Shown one piece after another: positions 1 through 5,157 of a stretch of DNA of 5,697 nucleotides. The translations under genes were made by a program, and so were the position numbers. The notes under the pieces were generated by a model, which was not told where the DNA came from, did not search any database, and saw only the letters and a list, made by a program, of their open reading frames with translations. The stretch comes from Candidatus Latescibacterota bacterium (GTDB lineage Bacteria > JAAXHH01 > JACQVL01). Every line of letters begins with the position of its first letter. Positions within the stretch are counted from its first letter, which is position 1. Where the stretch lies: positions 1 to 5,697 of the forward strand of contig JACQVL010000136.1 in the NCBI GenBank assembly GCA_016209865.1, given 5' to 3'.

Positions 1-1563
1 GGCCTGTACCGTATGGTCATCGAACGGGAGTTAGCGGCGCGCGGACTGCCCGACGCCCTGCTCTGGCTGCCGATCGTCGAGAGCGGGTTTACCCCGAAGG
101 CCCGGTCGCAGGCCCAGGCGGTCGGTCTCTGGCAGTTCATCATGGCCACCGGCCAGCGGTACGGGCTGAAGCGGGATGCGTGGACGGACGACCGGATGAA
201 CCCGGACAAGGCGACGGTCGCGGCGGTGGAACACCTGAGCGACCTGTACGACGTGCTCGACGACTGGCTGCTGGCGATCGCCGCGTACAACTGCGGGGAG
301 GAGCGCGTCCTCCGGGCGATCAACCGGCAGTCGACGTACGATTTCTGGCAGCTCGACCTCCCACGGGAGACGGAGCAGTACGTCCCCCGGTTCTTAGCCG
401 TCGCCTCCATCATCGCCAACCCCGACCAGTACGGTGTGTCGCTCCCGACTCCGCGGTCGCCCTCTCCCTTCGATGAGCGTCTGATCGAAAAGTCGATCGC
501 CTTAGCGGATGCGGCACGCGTCCTCGGCGTGCCCCCTGAGCACCTGAAGGCTCTCAACCCGTCGCTCCGGAGCGATGTAACCCCCCCGGCTGGCTACCGG
601 CTGCGCGTCCCGGCCGGACTCGGCGATGGCCTGCTGGCAAGCCTGGGGGCGATTCCGGAGGCGAAACGCATCCCGGCCGGAGAGCCCAGGCGGTACAAAG
701 TCCGGCGCGGGGATACCCTCTCCGGCATCGCCCAGAAGTTCGGGACGACGGTCATCGCGTTGAAGAAAGCGAACCGGCTACGAGGGAATACTCTGCGCGT
801 CGGCCAGTCGCTGGACATCCCCGGTCTGGTCGAAGAGATGCCGGTCGCCGTACAGGCATCCACGCCCGCGAAGCCCGTGCCAGGGGCACGGAACGGGGGG
901 AAGAAAGAGACGGCAGAGCCGGCCGTCCAGACTCTGGCGCCCGTGAAACCGGCCGCCGTCGCCGTGCAGAACGATTCTCTCTCGAAGCCGGTCTCCCCTG
1001 TGCCGTCCCGTTCCTATAAAGTCCGGCGTGGGGATACCCTCTCCGGCATCGCCCAGAAGTTCGGGACGACGGTCATCGCCCTGAAGCAGGCCAACCGGCT
1101 GAAGAACAACCGGCTCGCCGCCGGCCGGGTGCTCACCATCCCCGATGCCGGGGCTGGCGAGCCGGTCGCGGCTGTCCAGCCAGCGTTCGAACGGCCAGCG
1201 CCGGCGCCCGCCGTAGCGCCCTCAGCGCCATCAGATTCCTTGGCGCACGGTCTGTTCCCAACGACCCACGCCGTGAGACCCGGAGATACCATCTGGTCGA
1301 TCGCCCGTCAGTACGGGCTGACCGTGCCCGAACTGATGGACCTGAACGGATTGAAGCGCGGGGCGATGCTCCAGCGCAGCCAGGTCCTCCGGGTCGTCCC
1401 CGAAGACGCCCGCACGATCTACTACACTGTCGCGCCGGGCGATACCCTCTACTCGATCAGCAAGGCGCACGCCGTCCCGGTTCGCTCGCTGATGGAATGG
1501 AACCAGCTCGGTTCGTTCGAGATCAAGACCGGACAGCGCCTGAAGATCGTGCTCGCTCAATGA
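1..1563 (+). CDS. Membrane-bound lytic murein transglycosylase, MltD-like, with four LysM domains (5' partial)
   Basis: This enzyme should cleave the MurNAc-GlcNAc bond of peptidoglycan in the envelope, with its LysM modules holding it on glycan. Residues are counted from the ATG at 13. An SLT domain opens with the LPIVESGF motif (catalytic Glu about 23), followed by GLWQF at 38-42 and AAYNCGEE near 94. A short LNPSL...TPPAGYRLRVP segment follows at about 180-200, as is common in MltD relatives. LysM domains lie at about 227-271, 335-378, 419-463 and 469-516, separated by Pro/Ala-rich linkers. The ATG at 13 has no Shine-Dalgarno sequence in the visible bases. The frame stays open to base 1, and the SLT core starts almost at once with no signal peptide, so I treat the gene as cut by the window edge. 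The stop overlaps the start of the next gene (ATGA). Family assignment is secure; substrate detail is inferred from the family. Confidence 0.93.
   Translation, partial: GLYRMVIERELAARGLPDALLWLPIVESGFTPKARSQAQAVGLWQFIMATGQRYGLKRDAWTDDRMNPDKATVAAVEHLSDLYDVLDDWLLAIAAYNCGEERVLRAINRQSTYDFWQLDLPRETEQYVPRFLAVASIIANPDQYGVSLPTPRSPSPFDERLIEKSIALADAARVLGVPPEHLKALNPSLRSDVTPPAGYRLRVPAGLGDGLLASLGAIPEAKRIPAGEPRRYKVRRGDTLSGIAQKFGTTVIALKKANRLRGNTLRVGQSLDIPGLVEEMPVAVQASTPAKPVPGARNGGKKETAEPAVQTLAPVKPAAVAVQNDSLSKPVSPVPSRSYKVRRGDTLSGIAQKFGTTVIALKQANRLKNNRLAAGRVLTIPDAGAGEPVAAVQPAFERPAPAPAVAPSAPSDSLAHGLFPTTHAVRPGDTIWSIARQYGLTVPELMDLNGLKRGAMLQRSQVLRVVPEDARTIYYTVAPGDTLYSISKAHAVPVRSLMEWNQLGSFEIKTGQRLKIVLAQ
697..1079 (+). 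repeat. Near-identical 62-bp direct repeat pair inside LysM 1 and LysM 2
   Basis: Bases 697-758 and 1018-1079 differ at one position, a synonymous C/T in an Arg codon, and lie 321 bp (107 codons) apart in the same frame. They encode the KVRRGDTLSGIAQKFGTTVI core of the first two LysM domains. LysM 3 and LysM 4 of the same gene are clearly diverged at both DNA and protein level. This suggests recent duplication or gene conversion of one LysM unit. Confidence 0.9.
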
Positions 1564-2813
1564 CCGACCTCCAACCCGGCCAGTTTCTCACCGTCGAGAT
1601 CGAGAAATTAGTCTACGGCGGAGACGGCCTGGCCCGGCATGAATCCTGCGCCGTGTTTGTTCCCCGTGGGGTGCCCGGCGACCGGGTCGTCGTCCGGCTG
1701 ACCGAGGTGAAGGCCACGTACGCCCGCGGGGAGATCACGGAGATCCTCAGCCCGTCCCCGTCTCGTCTGCATCCCGAATGTCAGGCGTTCCACGACGGCT
1801 GCGGCGGGTGCCAGTGGCTGCACATCGCCTACGCCGACCAGTTGGCCTGGAAGAAGCGGATCGTCGAGGAAACCCTCGCCCGTGTCGGCAAACTCCCAGA
1901 TGTCCCCGTCCACGACGTCATCGGGATGACCGACCCGTTCTTCTACCGGAACAAGCTCGTCGTGCGGGCGCGAGGCCCGGCCGAGAAGCTGCGCGTCGGA
2001 CTGCACACCCCCAAGACCCATTGGGTGGTCAACGTCTTCAACCGGGCGGACGGGCAGTGTTACATCCAGAGTCCGCTGAATAACCGGCTCGCCCGGGCGT
2101 TAGCGGCCTTCCTCGTCCGCCGCCGTCTCCCCCTCAAAGTCGCCACCATCCAAACCTCCGAGGAAGGGGAGGTCGGGATCGACCTCGACCGGAAGCTGAC
2201 TGCGGAGATCACCGCCGAATTACACGGCATCGGCCGTCAGAGCCCGCATGTTCATTACACGGTCAACGGACGCCGGTTCCGCGTCACCCCCCCGTCGTTC
2301 TTCCAGGCGAACACCGCGCAGACGGGGGCGCTCATCGACGCGGCCTTAGGTTTGCTCCCCGAAGGGCGGTTCCGGACGGTGGTCGATGTGTACTGTGGAG
2401 TCGGGCTGTTCAGCCTGTTCTTAGCCGGTCGGGCGGACGTGGTGTACGGGATCGAGGAATCACGGACGGCGGTCGAGGACGCGAGGCACAACGCGGAGGC
2501 GCAGGGCGCGTCGAACGTCCGGTTCATCCGGGGGAAGGCGGAGGAGGGGTTACCCGCGATCGTGGCGGACGCCGGCCGGGTTGACGCCGTGCTCGTCGAC
2601 CCGCCCCGCGCCGGCTGCGACCCGGTCGTGCTGGACGCGATCAGCCGCTGCCAGCCGTCGGTGCTTGTCTACGTTTCCTGCGACCCGACCACCTTAGCCC
2701 GCGACCTGGCCGTCCTGCGCCAGCAGGGCCTCATCCCCACCGAGGTCCAGCCGGTCGACATGTTCCCCCAGACGTACCACATCGAGTGCGTGGCGGCATG
2801 TGTGCGTGTGTGA
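1560..2813 (+). CDS. rlmD: RNA (uracil-5-)-methyltransferase, TrmA/RlmD family, Fe-S type with TRAM domain
   Basis: The 417-residue product should make 5-methyluridine in RNA with S-adenosylmethionine in the cytoplasm. The likely target is 23S rRNA, by similarity to RlmD. A TRAM domain covers about residues 6-63. Fe-S cluster cysteines are C74, C81 and C84 (Cx6CxxC), with C167 as probable fourth ligand. The FFQ motif ends at Q249. SAM motif I is DVYCGVG at 276-282, and DPPR lies at 347-350. The catalytic nucleophile is C374 in VSCDPTTLARDL, and the general base is E409 in FPQTYHIEC. All key residues of the family are present and the length is normal. I chose the ATG at 1560 because it overlaps the upstream stop as ATGA and places the TRAM domain at the N-terminus; a longer in-frame start at 1497 would run inside the last LysM domain. 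The exact target base (23S U1939, U747 or tRNA U54) cannot be read from this sequence. Confidence 0.93.
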   Translation: MTDLQPGQFLTVEIEKLVYGGDGLARHESCAVFVPRGVPGDRVVVRLTEVKATYARGEITEILSPSPSRLHPECQAFHDGCGGCQWLHIAYADQLAWKKRIVEETLARVGKLPDVPVHDVIGMTDPFFYRNKLVVRARGPAEKLRVGLHTPKTHWVVNVFNRADGQCYIQSPLNNRLARALAAFLVRRRLPLKVATIQTSEEGEVGIDLDRKLTAEITAELHGIGRQSPHVHYTVNGRRFRVTPPSFFQANTAQTGALIDAALGLLPEGRFRTVVDVYCGVGLFSLFLAGRADVVYGIEESRTAVEDARHNAEAQGASNVRFIRGKAEEGLPAIVADAGRVDAVLVDPPRAGCDPVVLDAISRCQPSVLVYVSCDPTTLARDLAVLRQQGLIPTEVQPVDMFPQTYHIECVAACVRV

Positions 2814-2845
2814 ACGTTGACACGTTGACACGTTAGAACGTTGAA
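2814..2845. repeat. Four-copy 8-bp tandem repeat, consensus ACGTTGAC
   Basis: The units are ACGTTGAC, ACGTTGAC, ACGTTAGA and ACGTTGAA, starting on the base after the stop codon of the RNA methyltransferase. The array fills about half of the gap before the DNA methyltransferase. The first two copies are exact; the others carry two and one changes. AACGTT palindromes are built in at two junctions. No promoter is evident in it. It may be slippage-derived filler or a boundary scar. Confidence 0.8.
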
Positions 2846-2871
2846 TCGAATCAACCCCATGACACGTGAAC

Positions 2872-2878
2872 GAGGAGG
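2872..2878 (+). promoter_or_regulatory. Shine-Dalgarno deciding the start of the DNA methyltransferase
   Basis: GAGGAGG lies four bases before the ATG at 2883 and is the only strong ribosome binding site near the 5' end of this gene. In-frame alternatives at 2841 (TTG, inside the tandem array) and 2859 (ATG) have no comparable site. Confidence 0.75.
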
Positions 2879-2882
2879 CCTC

Positions 2883-3638
2883 ATGCGCCTGTACTATCAG
2901 GATGACCACGCCCAGATCTGGAACGGAGACGCCCGCCGTCTGACAGAAATCGAAGATGAGAGTGTTGGGCTGGTGTTGACCAGTCCGCCCTGGTGGGATG
3001 GAGGGGATTATGGTCACGAACACCAGATCGGGTTCGGGCAGAAGTACGATGACTTCCTGGATGCCCTCGTCCTGGCCTGGCAGGAATGTTACCGGTGCCT
3101 GCAGCCGGGACGGGTGGCCATCGCCTGGATGGCGGACATGGGATGGCGTTCCCAGCCGGTCCCGTTAGCCACCGATACCCATCAGACATTCCGCCGGGCC
3201 GGGTTTCAGTACGAGGGGACCGTCTACTGGTACGCCTGGCCGTTCAGACCCCCGCCCCCGCCGGACGCCTGCGTCCCGATGACCGCCCGGCTGAAGGAGA
3301 GTCCAGGGGTCCTGGTCATCTACCGGAAACCGGGAACGATGACCCCGCCCCCGCCGGACACGATCTTAGCCAGCCGGATCGACCCGCGTGAATACCGGGA
3401 CAGCCTGTACCCGGTCTGGACGCCGGGCCCGATGCTCGACGACCCGTATTATCGTCTCATCCGGCTGTGGTCATACGCCGGGGAGACCGTCCTCGACCCG
3501 TTCGTCGGACAGGGCACGGTCTGCGCGTACGCGAAGCGGCTCGGCCGTCGCGGGGTCGGCGTGGAACTGAACGAATCCACCTGTGCGTTCGCCGCCGACA
3601 TGGTGCGCGCGGCGCACCCTCCGGCCAGCGGGTCGTAA
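2883..3638 (+). CDS. Site-specific DNA methyltransferase, beta class, probably N4-cytosine or N6-adenine
   Basis: The 251-residue product should transfer methyl from S-adenosylmethionine to an exocyclic amino group in DNA. The catalytic motif IV, TSPPW (33-37), precedes the SAM-binding motif I, LDPFVGQGT (204-212), with the acidic residue E228 in GVGVELNE after it. This IV-before-I order defines the beta class. SPPW rather than DPPY leans toward N4-cytosine, though this is not decisive. The N-terminal YYQDDHAQIWNGDA segment is typical of small orphan or phage-type enzymes. Between the motifs, the variable, probably target-recognising part holds two polyproline stretches (PPPPPD near 123-128 and PPPPD near 155-159), which is unusual. 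No restriction endonuclease lies beside it in the window, so it may be an orphan regulatory, phage-derived or defence-associated enzyme. The recognition site cannot be predicted. It shares its strand with the following two genes but is separated from them by a terminator-like hairpin and a promoter. Confidence 0.9.
   Translation: MRLYYQDDHAQIWNGDARRLTEIEDESVGLVLTSPPWWDGGDYGHEHQIGFGQKYDDFLDALVLAWQECYRCLQPGRVAIAWMADMGWRSQPVPLATDTHQTFRRAGFQYEGTVYWYAWPFRPPPPPDACVPMTARLKESPGVLVIYRKPGTMTPPPPDTILASRIDPREYRDSLYPVWTPGPMLDDPYYRLIRLWSYAGETVLDPFVGQGTVCAYAKRLGRRGVGVELNESTCAFAADMVRAAHPPASGS
3250..3359 (+). repeat. 17-bp exact direct repeat encoding polyproline in the DNA methyltransferase
   Basis: An identical C-rich 17-mer occurs at 3250-3266 and 3343-3359. 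The copies are 93 bp (31 codons) apart and in the same reading frame, and encode PPPPPD and PPPPD. They bracket a stretch in the presumed target-recognition region. Confidence 0.85.
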
Positions 3639-3639
3639 G

Positions 3640-3664
3640 GCAACCGTGACGGGTGCATTTTTTT
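3640..3664 (+). terminator. Weak intrinsic-terminator-like hairpin after the DNA methyltransferase
   Basis: GCAACC (3640-3645) can pair with GGGTGC (3651-3656) around a 5-base loop with one A-G mismatch, followed by an A and seven T. The stem is short, so efficiency is doubtful. Its position two bases after the stop codon and ahead of a promoter supports a transcript boundary. Confidence 0.45.
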
Positions 3665-3685
3665 CGTCCGCCAGGCAGAATTTCC

Positions 3686-3714
3686 TTGCACTAAACAGAT
3701 GTATAGTATATATT
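3686..3714 (+). promoter_or_regulatory. Sigma70-like promoter for the SWIM-protein gene
   Basis: TTGCAC (3686-3691) and TATATT (3709-3714) are 17 bases apart in an AT-rich island that contrasts with the GC-rich surroundings. The -10 matches TATAAT at five of six positions; the -35 matches TTGACA at only three. Transcription would start near 3721, giving a leader of about 50 bases. That leader contains a purine-rich AGAGGAGA stretch at its very beginning and the true ribosome binding site, TAAGGAG, at 3756-3762. Confidence 0.55.
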
Positions 3715-3770
3715 AGAGGAGAACAACATTTCGCAGGCATCTGGCAGCACACGTGTAAGGAGCCGTCACC

Positions 3771-4229
3771 ATGACAACCACAACCCCATATCCCACGGCC
3801 AGCCTGCTTGATGCCCTCGGGCGGTCACCGCGTCCTCGTCGCACTTTTGAGGACCTGGCCGTCCAGATGGGTCTGGAAGGCTATCGGGTCCGGTTCATTC
3901 CGGATTCGGAAGGCGAAGCCATCGTGAAGACCCCGCGTCAGATTCTCCACACCGTTTCCCTGACGGGCGCCACGCTCCCGCCTGGGTGCTCCTGTCCGGG
4001 GCACCGGCATCGGGGCCATTGCAAACATCTCACGGTGCTCGACTATTACCGGCCCTGCGACGAGCCGGGCTGCCGAGGAACGCAGGAGTATGCGGAGGAG
4101 CAGACGGCCGGGGGCGGACTGTTGCGGGTCTTCCGCTGCCTGGTCTGTGGGAAGGCGACCGACGCCAGCCTCGTCTACGAAAAGCGCCAGCACGCCCGGT
4201 CGCCCCGGCACGAGCCCCAGGCGGCATGA
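3771..4229 (+). CDS. Small SWIM zinc-finger protein with a C-terminal zinc-ribbon-like motif
   Basis: This 152-residue protein has two probable zinc sites. C73-x-C75-x8-C84-x-H86 fits the SWIM pattern (CxC...CxH). C96-x4-C101-x21-C123-x2-C126 resembles a zinc ribbon. SWIM domains are known in DNA- or protein-binding contexts, including transposase-like and SNF2-associated proteins. This protein has no helicase, nuclease or transposase domain, so it is more likely an adaptor or nucleic-acid-binding accessory. The N-terminal 70 residues (RTFEDLAVQMGLEGYRVRFIP and on) are not recognised; they look like a small alpha/beta segment. The C-terminus after about 135 is polar and probably disordered. 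The ATG follows TAAGGAG by 8 bases, and an AT-rich promoter lies just upstream. No enzymatic activity can be assigned. The call as a zinc-binding protein is firm; its role is open. Confidence 0.8.
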   Translation: MTTTTPYPTASLLDALGRSPRPRRTFEDLAVQMGLEGYRVRFIPDSEGEAIVKTPRQILHTVSLTGATLPPGCSCPGHRHRGHCKHLTVLDYYRPCDEPGCRGTQEYAEEQTAGGGLLRVFRCLVCGKATDASLVYEKRQHARSPRHEPQAA

Positions 4230-4235
4230 GAAGAT

Positions 4236-4342
4236 ATTTTGGATTTTGGATTTGCGATTTTGGATTAAAGACAACACCCCAAAAGCGACGAACGGTTATC
4301 ATCTTGCTCACAATCCAAAATCCAAAATCTAAAATCCAAAAT
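4236..4342. repeat. Inverted pair of 7-bp tandem arrays (TTTTGGA / TCCAAAA)
   Basis: The left arm 4236-4266 contains four 7-bp units of ATTTTGG type (one degenerate, ATTTGCG). The right arm 4312-4342 contains four units of the complementary AATCCAA type (one variant, AATCTAA). The arms are 31 bases each and pair at 28 of 31 positions around a 45-base loop, so the transcript could form a long stem between the SWIM gene and the next gene. It is AT-rich in a GC-rich region and holds no gene. It lacks a T-run after the stem, so it is not a standard intrinsic terminator. It could instead protect the upstream mRNA end, attenuate expression of the next gene, or be a selfish simple repeat. Confidence 0.9.
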
Positions 4343-4365
4343 CGACGAAGACAGAGGAGAAACCC

Positions 4366-4779
4366 GTGGCCGTCGCCAAGCCCATTGTCCCGGAAGAGTT
4401 GCAGCATCTGATCGCCCGGTTCATCCTGTTCTGTCGGGAAGAGACCCTCTTGTTAGACGGCGTCGACCTCAAGAAGACCCGAGTGACGGCGAAGAAGGGA
4501 GGGTTGACGCTTCAGCTTCCCTACGTCGACCGGCATCGCCGGCCGGTGTTATTGGACGTGACTCAGCAACAGGACCGGTGGCTGTTGTCCGACGGAGGGC
4601 GTATTCTGGCAGGTTGCCGGGGCCGGTTGTGCCAGGCATACCTTCGCCATGTCCTGCGATGGTACGGGCTTGCCCGCCGCGACGGGGCGCTCATCCTGGA
4701 GACGTCCGCGGCCGGGTTTGCCGGGAAACTGTACACGTTTATCCGGGTCCTCCGGACGATCGATTACTTGATCCAGTAG
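4366..4779 (+). CDS. DUF1828-like protein of unknown function
   Basis: This 137-residue protein begins with GTG, five bases after GAGGAGA. No other in-frame start with a ribosome binding site is present. From about residue 47 to the end it follows the layout I associate with DUF1828: a strand (LTLQLPYVDRHRRPVLLDV), the motif WLLSDGGRILA (72-82, the usual L-[ST]-D-x-G core), a helical stretch, and a final hydrophobic helix ending at DYLIQ. The N-terminal 45 residues (EELQHLIARFILFCREETLLL) are helical. DUF1828 has no established function to my knowledge; I recall it mostly in phage- or mobile-element-related proteins. No catalytic motif, signal peptide or membrane segment is visible. It lies on the same strand as the SWIM gene, 136 bases downstream, with the inverted repeat arrays between. 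The family match is from memory of the pattern and needs a profile search. Confidence 0.65.
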   Translation: MAVAKPIVPEELQHLIARFILFCREETLLLDGVDLKKTRVTAKKGGLTLQLPYVDRHRRPVLLDVTQQQDRWLLSDGGRILAGCRGRLCQAYLRHVLRWYGLARRDGALILETSAAGFAGKLYTFIRVLRTIDYLIQ

Positions 4780-4826
4780 GTAGTGAGGTGCTGGTGTGGT
4801 GCGATCGGTCCGGCCGTCTCATCGTC

Positions 4827-5117
4827 CTACACACTCTGCGTGATGTGCATGAACTCTTCGATCGGGATTCCGACGAGCGTCTGCGTCGTGACCGCCCCGA
4901 TGGCGTTGATCTGCAACGCCGCCTTCATCGCGGAGGCGTTGTCCGGGTACTCGTTGATGGCAACCAAGTCATACGCGCCGAACGTGGCGTACGCCGCGAT
5001 CGGCTTCCCACCACAGGCTTTGGCGATCTCCTGGTAGCGGGCAGCTCGGTTCGGAGAATCCTTGATCGTCTTCACTCCTTCTGTCGTGAAGTTTACGAGT
5101 GAAATGTAGACTGGCAT
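4827..5117 (-). CDS. GYD-domain protein
   Basis: The 96-residue product covers a whole GYD domain: MPVYISLVNFTTEGVKTIKDSP at the N-terminus, ATFGAYDLVAINEYPD (44-59) carrying the G-x-Y-D signature, and a C-terminal helix and strand (AIGAVTTQTLVGIPIEEF). GYD proteins are small cytosolic proteins predicted to adopt a ferredoxin-like dimeric fold; their biochemical role is not settled. I chose the start at 5117 because a strong AAAGGAGGAG site sits six bases upstream, whereas the in-frame start at 5168 would lie inside the preceding gene. It is the second gene of a minus-strand unit with the PhyH-family gene, 40 bases apart, and ends 47 bases from the converging DUF1828-like gene. Confidence 0.88.
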   Translation of the reverse strand: MPVYISLVNFTTEGVKTIKDSPNRAARYQEIAKACGGKPIAAYATFGAYDLVAINEYPDNASAMKAALQINAIGAVTTQTLVGIPIEEFMHITQSV

Positions 5118-5123
5118 CGCAGT

Positions 5124-5133
5124 CTCCTCCTTT
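5124..5133 (-). promoter_or_regulatory. Strong Shine-Dalgarno of the GYD-domain gene
   Basis: Read on the minus strand this is AAAGGAGGAG, ending six bases before the ATG at 5117. It is a near-perfect anti-16S match and fixes the start of the gene. Confidence 0.8.
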
Positions 5134-5157
5134 CCCGCACCTCCACCAGCACCCTTA

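Noticed and set aside
1497-1559. Earlier in-frame start for the RNA methyltransferase at 1497
   Set aside because: It would add 21 residues overlapping the last LysM domain of the upstream gene with no ribosome binding site; the ATGA overlap at 1560 and the TRAM domain position fit better.
2841-2882. Upstream TTG (2841) and ATG (2859) starts for the DNA methyltransferase
   Set aside because: The TTG lies within the tandem array and neither start has a Shine-Dalgarno; the ATG at 2883 has GAGGAGG just before it.
4236-4342. CRISPR array
   Set aside because: The repeats are 7 bp, contiguous and inverted between the two arms, with no spacers and no cas genes.
4230-4351. GAAGA on both sides of the inverted arrays as a target-site duplication of a MITE
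   Set aside because: The two copies sit at different distances (1 and 4 bases) from the arms and are only 5 bases long; the arms are simple heptads, not transposon ends.
4780-4826. Bidirectional terminator between the convergent genes
   Set aside because: No stem with a flanking T- or A-run could be found in the 47 bp.
4578-5102. A 174-codon + strand open frame across the end of the DUF1828-like gene and the GYD gene
   Set aside because: It is arginine-rich, matches no family, and overlaps two genes with clear domain patterns; it is an out-of-frame shadow of GC-rich DNA.
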